Below are positions 19,928-28,107 of a stretch of 64,000 nt of DNA, piece after piece. The stretch's first letter is position 1, and the number at the start of each line of letters is the position of its first letter. The DNA is taken from positions 40,383 to 104,382 of the forward strand of contig JAQVAV010000013.1 of the NCBI GenBank assembly GCA_028690665.1. Reading direction: 5' to 3'. This stretch comes from Paludibacter sp. (lineage in GTDB: Bacteria > Bacteroidota > Bacteroidia > Bacteroidales > Paludibacteraceae). A program made the translations under genes and the position numbers. The notes below the pieces were generated by a model. It was not told the DNA's origin. It did no database searches and saw only the letters and a list, made by a program, of their open reading frames with translations.

Positions 19928-22180
19928 ATGAAAAAGGAATTAATTTTACTCCTGTTAATGGTTGCGGGAATATCTAATTTTTATGCTCAGGAAGATAATA
20001 GTTGCATTTATCAATCCCCGGCATATCGTGTTTATCAAAATCGGGTTGTTCAGGGCGATTTTACTTCCAATATTATATCTTCTGGTGAAATAAAGAGTAA
20101 TTATCGGAACAATAATTTTCATTGGAAACAACATAAGGATTTGAGCCAGTATCCACTATTTCGTTCAGATTTTTTGATTTCTGACGCTATGTATAATTTG
20201 TCGGTAGAAGAGATGACCAATCTGATTGAATCAGATGGCACGTGGCGGACAGGAGAATCGTGGGGCGGAGTCTGGACAAGAGATGTCAGTTACAGCACCC
20301 TTCTTGCTTTATCGTATATGCGTCCTGATATTTCCATGAACAGCCTTATGCGTAAAGTGAAAGACGGACGTATAATGCAGGATACCGGTACCGGTGGCTC
20401 TTATCCGGTATCAACAGACTGCATTGTTTGGTCTATGGCCGCATGGCAGCTTTATCTGGTTACCGGAGATAAAGAGTGGTTGAAAAATTCTTATGAGATT
20501 ATAAAAAAATCAATTATTCAGGATGAGCAAATTGCTTATGATAAGGAAACCGGTTTGGTTAAAGGAGAATCGTCTTTTCTCGACTGGCGGGAAGAAACTT
20601 ATCCGCGGTGGATGCAGCCGGCTGATATTTATGAGTCGGAATGTTTAGGTACTAATGCAGCTCACTTTCAGGCGAATGTCATTGCTGCTAAGATGGCTAC
20701 CTTGTTAGAAGACAAGGAAAATATTAAACGTTTTGAGTCCAATGCTCAACGTATAAAAGAGGCTATAAATAGCCATTTGTGGATGAATGATAAAGGCTAT
20801 TATGCCCAATATTTGTATGGGCGGCAAGGTAAAATGGTCTCTCCACGTTCAGAAGCACTTGGAGAAGCTTTTTGTGTTTTGTTTGGTATTGCGGACAATG
20901 AACGTTCTAAAGAAATCATTCGTTCGGTACCGCAAACTGAATATGGAAATTCCTGCATATTTCCTCAGATCCCCAATATCGATCCTTACCATAACAATGC
21001 CGTGTGGCCGTTTGTGCAGTCGTTTTGGATGTGGGCAGCTTCCAAAGTTGGTAATGAATCTGCCGTGCTGGAAAGTATTGCGGCTATTTATCGTGCCGCT
21101 TCGATGTTTGCTACGAACAAAGAAAACTTTGTGGCCGAAAACGGAGATTATTCAACAGACACCAATTCAAATAACATGCTTTGGAGCATTTCCGGGAATA
21201 TAAGTATTGTACACCGATTATTTTTTGGAATTAATTATACGGAAGAAGGACTCGTTTTCAGTCCGTTTGTGCCAAAGCAGTTTCTCGGAGATAAACAACT
21301 GACTGGCTTTAAATACCGAAATGCAGTTTTGGATATTGAGGTGAAGGGATGCGGCAATGAAATAGCAACTTTTACCGTAGATGGGCGGAAAAAGAAAAAT
21401 GCTGTTATCGATTCTAAAACAAAGGGCAAACATAAGATTGTAATTATATTGAGCAACAACACTCCTTTAGAAGCTGAAATTACCAAAACCAAAAACTATT
21501 TCTCACCTGAAACACCCAAAGTATATCTCGAAGAATCTGCACGACTGGCATGGACTCAGATTCCGAATGCTACACATTATATAATTATTAAAAATGGTAA
21601 AGAAATAGCAAGGGTAAACAGACAGACGATAAATGGTAATCGTTTTAATATTGAACGTCCAGATTTATATACGGAGTATCAGATAATTGCAGAAGATGCC
21701 AATGGCGTACAGGGATTTGCCAGCGAACCACTGGCCGTTTACGACCCGAAACTGGAACAACGTTTTGTTATTTATAATTACACAAATAATTATGTTCAGA
21801 GTTATGGTAATATGGGTAATAAAGCTGTTGAAATATCTTCTTTGGAAAACACCCGGATAGATATGAAAATAGATGTTGCTCAGGCAGGTCGTTATGTTCT
21901 TGATTTTAGCTATGCCAACGGAAGCAATAGTTTGACCTCTGGAAATACTTGTGCTGTCAGAACATTATCTGTTAATGGACAAAAAGCTGGAGTGGTAGTA
22001 TTTCCACAAAGGGGAAAAGATATTTGGTATAAGTGGGGATTCTCGAATTCCATAGCTGTTCATTTGGATAAAGGGGTAAATACTGTTTCTTTGTCGTTCG
22101 ACAAAACAAATTTTAATATGAATAATGAAGGCATTAATAGAGCCTTATTAGATTATATCCGTTTGATAAAAGTTAAGTAG
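19928..22180 (+). CDS. Exported six-hairpin glycosidase with C-terminal binding domains
   Basis: I chose the ATG at 19928, which starts directly at a signal peptide (MKKELILLLLMVAGIS, cleaved near YAQ); an ATG 39 bases earlier would add a non-signal extension. The 750-residue protein has an (alpha/alpha)6 catalytic-like region (about 60-470) with GGVWTRDVSYS (D119), DTGTGGSYPVSTDC, SFLDWREETYPRWM and HNNAVWPFVQSFW, features of the GH63/GH37/amylo-1,6-glucosidase-like fold class. It ends with a fibronectin-III-like domain (about 505-590) and a CBM35/CBM6-like sandwich (about 605-750). The exact family is not recognised. It directly follows the two smaller six-hairpin genes, so three enzymes of one fold class are encoded in a row. 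Confidence 0.7.
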   Translation: MKKELILLLLMVAGISNFYAQEDNSCIYQSPAYRVYQNRVVQGDFTSNIISSGEIKSNYRNNNFHWKQHKDLSQYPLFRSDFLISDAMYNLSVEEMTNLIESDGTWRTGESWGGVWTRDVSYSTLLALSYMRPDISMNSLMRKVKDGRIMQDTGTGGSYPVSTDCIVWSMAAWQLYLVTGDKEWLKNSYEIIKKSIIQDEQIAYDKETGLVKGESSFLDWREETYPRWMQPADIYESECLGTNAAHFQANVIAAKMATLLEDKENIKRFESNAQRIKEAINSHLWMNDKGYYAQYLYGRQGKMVSPRSEALGEAFCVLFGIADNERSKEIIRSVPQTEYGNSCIFPQIPNIDPYHNNAVWPFVQSFWMWAASKVGNESAVLESIAAIYRAASMFATNKENFVAENGDYSTDTNSNNMLWSISGNISIVHRLFFGINYTEEGLVFSPFVPKQFLGDKQLTGFKYRNAVLDIEVKGCGNEIATFTVDGRKKKNAVIDSKTKGKHKIVIILSNNTPLEAEITKTKNYFSPETPKVYLEESARLAWTQIPNATHYIIIKNGKEIARVNRQTINGNRFNIERPDLYTEYQIIAEDANGVQGFASEPLAVYDPKLEQRFVIYNYTNNYVQSYGNMGNKAVEISSLENTRIDMKIDVAQAGRYVLDFSYANGSNSLTSGNTCAVRTLSVNGQKAGVVVFPQRGKDIWYKWGFSNSIAVHLDKGVNTVSLSFDKTNFNMNNEGINRALLDYIRLIKVK

Positions 22181-22412
22181 GAAAATTTGCTAAAACGATA
22201 TAATCCATTTAGGAGGTAATTGTAAATGACCTTATCTATTTCTGAATTTTGTTTTTTTGTAAACCTATTTCAGAAACAGACATAGAAGTTAGTCCTGAAA
22301 ATAAGATTAATAAAAAAGAGCTAAATTCTCCTAAAAAAAGCAGGTAATGCGTCCAATTTTAAGAAATATGGATTTTTTGTATAGTTACATCATAAAGGAC
22401 TAAAGATGTAAA

Positions 22413-22421
22413 TATATTTGT
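22413..22421 (+). promoter_or_regulatory. Likely -7 box of the GH130 gene
   Basis: TATATTTGT matches TAnnTTTG exactly and lies 59 bases before the GH130 start. No TTTG is at the usual -33 distance and the shared direct-repeat operator is not found 74 bp upstream, so this gene may be regulated differently. The rest of the 299-base gap shows nothing clear. Confidence 0.5.
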
Positions 22422-22479
22422 GAATCAAGTGATTGTGTAAATAAATATTAGAAACTAAAAATAATATTCTCTGTAAGAT

Positions 22480-23625
22480 ATGAAAAGAGTAAATTATAAA
22501 TCAATTATTTTGTCTATTACACTATTAAGTAGTGTGAGTCTGTTAAATGCACAAGAAAAAGTAGCATCTGATAAATTACCGGATTGGGCGTTGGGAGAGT
22601 TTATTCGACCTGACGGAAAAAATCCCATAATTACTCCAAATTCTGAATCCGTATTTTACTGTCCTGTGTATAAAAAGATAGTAAAATGGGAAGAAAACGA
22701 CACATTTAATCCGGCAGCTGCCATCAAAAATGGAAAGATATGTGTGTTGTATAGAGCTGAAGATGCAAGTGGTATTGGAATTGGACAGAGAACTTCGCGC
22801 ATTGGGTATGCAGAAAGCAAAGATGGTATTAAAATGAAAAGGCGACATAAACCAGTACTTTATCCCGGAAAAGACATAGCAGAAGAGTTTGATTCTCCCG
22901 GAGGATGTGAAGATCCAAGAATTACACAAACAGAAGATGGCTTGTATGTAATGTTTTATACAGGGAATAATAAAAAGAATGCCAGATTATGTGTTGCAAC
23001 ATCCAAAGATTTAATAAACTGGCAGAAATATGGTTTGGCATTCGGGAAGGCGTATGATGGTCGTTTCAGCAATACGTGGAGCAAATCTGCTGCCATTCTT
23101 ACTGAATTGAAAGATGGGAAACAGGTTATCACAAAAATTGATGGTAAATACTTTATGTACTGGGGCGAATTCGAAACATACGCTGCGACCTCTGATGATT
23201 TGATCAATTGGTATCCGGTGCTTGATGATAATGGCAGTTTGAAAGTTATTGCCCAAAAAAGAAAGGGGTATTTCGACAGTGAGTTGGTAGAATGTGGCCC
23301 TTCTGCTTTGCTCACAGACAAAGGTATTTTGCTACTATATAATGGAAAAAACAGTAATGATCCTAATGTTGCAGATACTAACTATCCCTTAGGAACATAT
23401 TCTGCAGGCCAGCTATTATTGGATAAGAATAATCCCTTTAGAGTTATAGATCGTTTAGATGTTCCTTTTTTTTATCCACAAGAGCCTTTTGAAAAAAGCG
23501 GGCAGTACAAAGATGGAACTGTATTTATAGAAGGATTGGTATATTTCAAAAATAAATGGTTCTTGTACTATGGATGTGCCGATTCAAAGGTTGGAGTTGC
23601 TATATATGAACCCAAAATAGAATAA
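22480..23625 (+). CDS. GH130 beta-mannoside hydrolase/phosphorylase
   Basis: A 381-residue protein of GH130 (old DUF377), five-bladed propellers that cleave beta-mannosides by hydrolysis or phosphorolysis. Family landmarks: DTFNPAA, LYRAED, GGCEDPRI (E144, D145), YDGRFSNTWSKSA, YFDSELVECGP and FIEGLVYF. A signal peptide (1-24) places it in the periplasm, which favours hydrolysis over phosphorolysis because phosphate-dependent members are usually cytoplasmic. It is very like the GH130 domain of the protein at 59427, which adds discoidin modules and a T9SS signal. In Bacteroides mannan loci a GH130 enzyme removes beta-1,2-mannose caps; the same role is inferred here. Confidence 0.9.
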   Translation: MKRVNYKSIILSITLLSSVSLLNAQEKVASDKLPDWALGEFIRPDGKNPIITPNSESVFYCPVYKKIVKWEENDTFNPAAAIKNGKICVLYRAEDASGIGIGQRTSRIGYAESKDGIKMKRRHKPVLYPGKDIAEEFDSPGGCEDPRITQTEDGLYVMFYTGNNKKNARLCVATSKDLINWQKYGLAFGKAYDGRFSNTWSKSAAILTELKDGKQVITKIDGKYFMYWGEFETYAATSDDLINWYPVLDDNGSLKVIAQKRKGYFDSELVECGPSALLTDKGILLLYNGKNSNDPNVADTNYPLGTYSAGQLLLDKNNPFRVIDRLDVPFFYPQEPFEKSGQYKDGTVFIEGLVYFKNKWFLYYGCADSKVGVAIYEPKIE

Positions 23626-23796
23626 TTAAATAAATAGAAAATTCACCATAAAAGATACTACTGATAGAATCTTTTTGAGGAGTTGACTAAATACAAGATC
23701 TTCGAGTGAGGACATGCGCTAAGAACAAGTGGATAATTACAATTTGTTGTATTATAGTTCTTATAAACAAAAAGTTATGAATAAATTAACTTGAAT

Positions 23797-24010
23797 ATGA
23801 GTAAATATAAATTATTAGTAATTACAATGCTGATGTACAACTTTGTGGTTGCACAAAAAGGTAAAGAAATAGTTGATTACAAATACTCCCTACGGTCGTG
23901 ACCGTTGGTTCACATCATACCTGTGCGGAAATTATTTCGTAAATTCGGAAGGACAGAGTACAGCAACACAATTTGGAATAACATTATATGATTTAAAATC
24001 TTCAAAATAA
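23797..24010 (+). pseudogene. Short frameshifted remnant of an exported protein
   Basis: An ATG at 23797 opens a good signal peptide (MSKYKLLVITMLMYNFVVAQ) but stops at 23899 after 34 codons. Shifting by one base near 23884 gives a continuous reading TPYGRDRWFTSYLCGN...GITLYDLKSSK to the stop at 24008-24010. This looks like a decayed or truncated gene of about 70 codons. I do not recognise the family. Confidence 0.4.
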
Positions 24011-24051
24011 AATGAAAAAATGAATTACACTTTTTCTTTGTCCTTTTTGTA

Positions 24052-24240
24052 TTGATTCTTTTTGCTATAATAATTGTTGGTAAACTTAGTGGTTTTAGGC
24101 CAAAAGAAATAAATCCTATTTCATGGCATGAGTTATTTTCGGATTATTTGGTTGATATTTTGTTTGGGTCGTTAATTGTAAGTTCGATAGTTAGCTTTTT
24201 AAAGATAAGAAACAATAAAAAGAAAAATGAGGGTTCTTAA
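24052..24240 (+). CDS. Small two-helix membrane protein, start uncertain
   Basis: The open frame from TTG 24052 encodes 62 residues with a hydrophobic N-terminal segment and a second membrane segment (YLVDILFGSLIVSSIVSFL), ending in a lysine-rich tail (KIRNNKKKNEGS). The hydrophobic character continues upstream in this frame to an ATG at 24012 if one A is removed from the A6 run at 24015-24020; it would then start MKNELHFFFVLFV and have 75 residues. The gene may therefore be frameshifted or the run miscounted. No function can be assigned. Confidence 0.4.
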   Translation: MILFAIIIVGKLSGFRPKEINPISWHELFSDYLVDILFGSLIVSSIVSFLKIRNNKKKNEGS

Positions 24241-24295
24241 GCCTTATTTAGCTTAGGTTGGTATTAAGTTCGGCGAGAGACTATTTCCAATAAAT

Positions 24296-24991
24296 TTAAT
24301 AATACTTAAACACCCGTGTCTCAACTAATTCCGGTTTTTCAGGATTTTTACCGTCAAAATCAAGCCTTTTTGTCCAGTTGTTTTTTTCATCGAACTCGAT
24401 GTACTTATATTTTGTATAAAAACTAATTTCACCGCTTGGCTTTATTTGTTTTTCGGAAATTATGTTGTTGTTTTTATCATATTCATACATTGTTATTTTT
24501 GCATCAATAATACTGTTGTTTTTTAGTGCTATACTTATCTCTTTTTTTAGTTTATTCTTTTTATAAAAAACGGTATCAACAAATTTTTTTTGTCCATCGT
24601 TGTCAAATATGGAGAAAACTAGTTTGTTTTTAGAAAAGCTTAAAGTTCTTTTGAATATGATGCTGTCTTTTTCATCATAACCGACATCGTGTCGTATGTT
24701 TTTTTCATCATGTTGAGATAGTATTTTATAGTGCAGTTGATTGTTGCCATCCACTAATTCTTCTTTATATTCATTTCCCGCTTCATCAAAAAACATTCTT
24801 ATGTGTCCGCTTGATTTTATTGTGCCGGCATCCCACTCATCAAATTGTTTGATAGGTTCATACCCTCTGATAAGACAAACTTTTACTTTGCCATTAAAAC
24901 CAATTCTCGTTCTGTCATCGCATTTCGAACAAGAGCTAAATAAACCTACAATCACTATAATTATAAATAGTTTCCAATAAATTTTAGTCAT
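24296..24991 (-). CDS. Hypothetical lipoprotein
   Basis: A 231-residue protein with a lipoprotein signal (LFSSCSKCDD, lipidated cysteine about residue 21). The body has repeated beta-strand pairs of the type YEYDKNNNIISEKQIKPSGE and YKYIEFDEKNNWTKRLDFDGKNPE, as in YD/MORN-like repeat lipoproteins of Bacteroidota. It starts 53 bases after the end of the TonB-plug protein and is probably its operon partner. It runs opposite to the mannan genes and shows no link to them. Function unknown. Confidence 0.65.
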   Translation of the reverse strand: MTKIYWKLFIIIVIVGLFSSCSKCDDRTRIGFNGKVKVCLIRGYEPIKQFDEWDAGTIKSSGHIRMFFDEAGNEYKEELVDGNNQLHYKILSQHDEKNIRHDVGYDEKDSIIFKRTLSFSKNKLVFSIFDNDGQKKFVDTVFYKKNKLKKEISIALKNNSIIDAKITMYEYDKNNNIISEKQIKPSGEISFYTKYKYIEFDEKNNWTKRLDFDGKNPEKPELVETRVFKYY

Positions 24992-25044
24992 AATATTTGC
25001 TTTAAGAATTTAATTTTATTGCTTCTGGGAAATATTCAAGTACA

Positions 25045-27660
25045 TTAGTTGTTTTCGCGCTTGATAACGTCAGTGAATCTGCAAATTTCGCCATCATTAC
25101 TTACGCCTTCAATGATAAGCCGGTAATTGTGTGCTTTATCAGCCGTATAAAAGTTCAGTTTAAAATTACCGGCACTGTCTGTTTTTATTGAGGGATTCCA
25201 GTAAATGGTAGTCCGCAAATCAGAAGTATTGCTTTGTCTTATACTGTCAACATCGTATTTAGGTACATAGAATTTTTCGGGTTTCTGATAACCGAGTGGC
25301 TTGAGATGTGTCATGCTGATTAACGGGGCTTTGTGCGCTATATCGCCTCTTTTCAATGTTACCGATATAGCTCCGTTCATGGCTTTTGTCCCGAGAAATG
25401 TTGTGCCTGATCCTTTTATCAGTGCTATTTCTGCAATGTCACTTGTGTTTATATAAGTTAGTTCATCAAACTCTACCTGATTCCCGTCCAGCAGAAACAA
25501 AGGAGTGCCTTGTCCGCGTATTGAAACACCGTTGCCTGCCGGAACTACTCCCGGAAAAGTGAGCAGAATTGAAAGTAAAGTTGCTCCAGGCATTTCTTTG
25601 AGCTGGCCTTCGGATATAATATTGTCTGCTAAACTCGAATAAATATTTAATGGTTCATGTTTTTGGGTGGAAGCTTGTACCGTAAATTCGTTTAAGTCGA
25701 CGTGTAGTATGCCTCCTTCGGAGTAAAATTTTTCTTTGACGGCCTGAAAATAATTTTTGGAAGTTTGATTTACAGTATCCTGCTTCACAAAAATCTGACT
25801 CGTAATTGGAGGAAAATAATCCGAGTCCGGATAAATCTGTACATCAATAAATCTGTTTTTACTGAATGCTCTCAGATAGATGTCCGTGCTGTCGATAAAA
25901 TCCATTCCCTCTAACAGAAATTGCCCGTTATCGTCTGTTTTTGCAGAATTGAATACTTTTTGTCCCGGTATTACGGCGGTGACATTGATGTTTTTAGCAG
26001 GTTTATTTACAATATTGATCACTTTCCCGGATATAAATTGCCCCTGTTCTAAAAAGTATTTTGGTTTATTATCCGGACTTAAATTGCTTTGATGATATTT
26101 TCGCCAACCCTGTGTCAACATCAGGATATCTGTTTTTTCGCGGGTAAGCATCGAATTGTCTGCAAAATAAATTTCCGGAGTTTCGATATAGCCTTTCAGG
26201 TCAGTGGTTAAGAGTAATCCCGAGCGAATGTTTACCGACAGAGAATCCTGCTGTACTAATTCCATATCGGTCACGCTGGCACACAAGTTCCCGAGAAACG
26301 GTTTCCCTGAACAGGAAAGAATATTGAAGTCCAGATTTACCGGTGCTCTTTTGCTGTAAAACTTTTTATCGCTTGTCATTTGGCAGACCGGATGGCGGAA
26401 GTTTCTACTGAAACATAGACGCTCGCAGAATATCGTCCCTTTTACCGACATGACCGAAAACGAAATGATGCCTTCAGGAAGGGTGTTTTCTGCAATTTTT
26501 CCGACCGGCCTTTGTAGCGGTAAAGCAAAAAGAAATTTTTCTCTTGACCGGGCGACTAATACCAACGAGTCATTGATTGTTGAACTATGATTAATAACCT
26601 GATACATAATTTCGCCGTTGCGATTGAACAGTATTTTCAATGCAATTCCTGTTGTTTGAACAGCAGGAAGTTGTACTGTTTTAGACTTTCCCGATTCCGA
26701 CCGTACAACAGCGTAGTACAATTTTCCGGCCTGAGGCTGGAGTCCGAACTTTCCCATGCCGTTGTTTATGGATTTAATGGTGGTTATTTCCCGGTTGTCG
26801 TTATCAAAAATTTGGCCTGAAACTTCAGCCGAAAGTCCGTCGTTACCGATAGCTTTAAAAGCGATAGTCTGCACCTCGTCGGCCAGTAAAACCCCGCTTT
26901 CGGGAAAAAACTGAATGTCGAAATCTTTTTTGAATTCGGGGACAATTTCTCTGTGTCTGAAATTTAGTCCATCTGTGTTTGCCGAAAGCAGAATACTTTT
27001 AGGGATAGAAGTTGTATCTATCTCAAAACGGATATTTCCGTCGGCATCTGTAGTGTATTGCCGGGCTTTACCCGGTTGTTGGATATTTATCGGTTGTACT
27101 TTTATTTTAATGTCTTTTTCCGGAAAATCAAACACATCGGAGAATCGGCAGTTTACAACATATTTTCCTTCGGATGACAGTGTGTATTTAGTTTTACAGA
27201 TTATTTTTTTATTCAGATCGTTGCCGATATAAACTTGTTTTCTGAAAATAAAATCCTGGGAAAAATTGAGCATCCATTTAGAGAAAGCCCGTATTTCATA
27301 GTAACCTTCCTGTAGCTGAGGCGAGAGCTTTATATGTCCGGAAAATCCGGTAGAATCTTTTTTAAGTTTTATGCGGCTGCAAACCGAATCGAACCGGTTG
27401 GCAAGTTCCACATAAACGAATTGGCTGCGGCAATTGGGTATAAGAGATGATTCATCCACTAAAAATGCTTTACACCAGATATTTTCTCCGGCACTGTAAT
27501 AAGGTTTGTCTGTACTTACATATATTTTTTCACTTGGTGGAAATAAAGATGTGGATATTTTATGCTGTTGACCATATACGGAAAATAAAAAAGAAAAGAT
27601 TGATGTGAAAAATAATATGACAAATATTCTTTGGTTAAATTTAAATCGGGTGATTTTCAT
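25045..27660 (-). CDS. MG2-like / TonB-plug domain surface protein without barrel
   Basis: An 871-residue exported protein. After a signal peptide comes an alpha-2-macroglobulin MG2-like domain (VSTDKPYYSAGENIWCKAF, about 47-135), several more beta domains, a carboxypeptidase-regulatory-like segment (SGKVINIVNKPAKNINVTAV, about 550-620), and a TonB-dependent receptor plug domain (about 690-775: EMPGATLLSILLTFPGVVP, SIRGQGTPLFLLDGNQ). The roughly 600-residue beta-barrel that normally follows the plug is missing; only about 90 residues remain. Such proteins are common in Bacteroidota, but their role is unclear. Not obviously part of the mannan system. Confidence 0.75.
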   Translation of the reverse strand: MKITRFKFNQRIFVILFFTSIFSFLFSVYGQQHKISTSLFPPSEKIYVSTDKPYYSAGENIWCKAFLVDESSLIPNCRSQFVYVELANRFDSVCSRIKLKKDSTGFSGHIKLSPQLQEGYYEIRAFSKWMLNFSQDFIFRKQVYIGNDLNKKIICKTKYTLSSEGKYVVNCRFSDVFDFPEKDIKIKVQPINIQQPGKARQYTTDADGNIRFEIDTTSIPKSILLSANTDGLNFRHREIVPEFKKDFDIQFFPESGVLLADEVQTIAFKAIGNDGLSAEVSGQIFDNDNREITTIKSINNGMGKFGLQPQAGKLYYAVVRSESGKSKTVQLPAVQTTGIALKILFNRNGEIMYQVINHSSTINDSLVLVARSREKFLFALPLQRPVGKIAENTLPEGIISFSVMSVKGTIFCERLCFSRNFRHPVCQMTSDKKFYSKRAPVNLDFNILSCSGKPFLGNLCASVTDMELVQQDSLSVNIRSGLLLTTDLKGYIETPEIYFADNSMLTREKTDILMLTQGWRKYHQSNLSPDNKPKYFLEQGQFISGKVINIVNKPAKNINVTAVIPGQKVFNSAKTDDNGQFLLEGMDFIDSTDIYLRAFSKNRFIDVQIYPDSDYFPPITSQIFVKQDTVNQTSKNYFQAVKEKFYSEGGILHVDLNEFTVQASTQKHEPLNIYSSLADNIISEGQLKEMPGATLLSILLTFPGVVPAGNGVSIRGQGTPLFLLDGNQVEFDELTYINTSDIAEIALIKGSGTTFLGTKAMNGAISVTLKRGDIAHKAPLISMTHLKPLGYQKPEKFYVPKYDVDSIRQSNTSDLRTTIYWNPSIKTDSAGNFKLNFYTADKAHNYRLIIEGVSNDGEICRFTDVIKRENN

Positions 27661-27724
27661 GGTGTTTTTATTATAAATTAATGAAGAGAGGTTTTTTATG
27701 AAAAATAGTATTTGTTAATAACAA

Positions 27725-27733
27725 ACAAATATA
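27725..27733 (-). promoter_or_regulatory. Likely -7 box of the minus-strand pair
   Basis: On the minus strand this reads TATATTTGT, an exact TAnnTTTG match, 65 bases before the start at 27660. No clear -33 box was found. Confidence 0.5.
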
Positions 27734-27766
27734 AAACTTTAAAATGGGATTTTAAGTAAATAAAAG

Positions 27767-27808
27767 TGCCATAGTATTTTACTATTACGCCTTTTATAGA
27801 TATTTTTA
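27767..27808 (+). promoter_or_regulatory. Extra operator-like site in the divergent region
   Basis: TGCCATAGTATTTTACTAT (27767 on) matches the first half-site before SusCD at about 15 of 21 positions, and CGCC follows at the 21-bp period. No -7 box lies 74 bp downstream. It may be a second regulator site for 28108 or a relic. Confidence 0.35.
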
Positions 27809-27948
27809 ATCTATTTAGTGATAAAATTATGTTTTTGATGTGTTCACGAGTGCGGTGATTTCATGGCTTAATGTTCAATTTTTATTTTTCAGCCCTTAGT
27901 AATACGATGAATTTTGAATGAACTTATTTTTGATAAAGTAAATATCAC

Positions 27949-28031
27949 AGACAAAATAGTTTCTTCTTCTGCCAATACCGAAATAAAGGATTTAAATATT
28001 TTCAGTGAATATAAATAAACATTAGGTTTGT
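27949..28031 (+). promoter_or_regulatory. Direct-repeat operator and promoter of the GH18-like unit
   Basis: Half-sites start at 27949 (AGACAAAATAGTTT) and 27970 (TGCCAATACC), period 21 bp. The -7 box TAGGTTTGT (28023-28031) fits TAnnTTTGY exactly and starts 74 bp after the first half-site, the same distance as at 34295, 44580 and 48663. The start codon follows 77 bases later. This copy was found by using the fixed spacing as a prediction, which supports the model. It lies in a 447-base divergent gap. Confidence 0.65.
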
Positions 28032-28107
28032 GAATGTTAACTAATATGATCTGTAGCTTGTTCTTATTTATTAGGCGAAGTTATGGATAATCACAAATCT
28101 AATTTAC

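Noticed and set aside
22278..22298. AGACATAGAAGTT before the GH130 gene as a sixth operator copy
   Set aside because: Only about half of the positions match, there is no second half-site 21 bp on, and the -7 box at 22413 is 135 bp away instead of 74.
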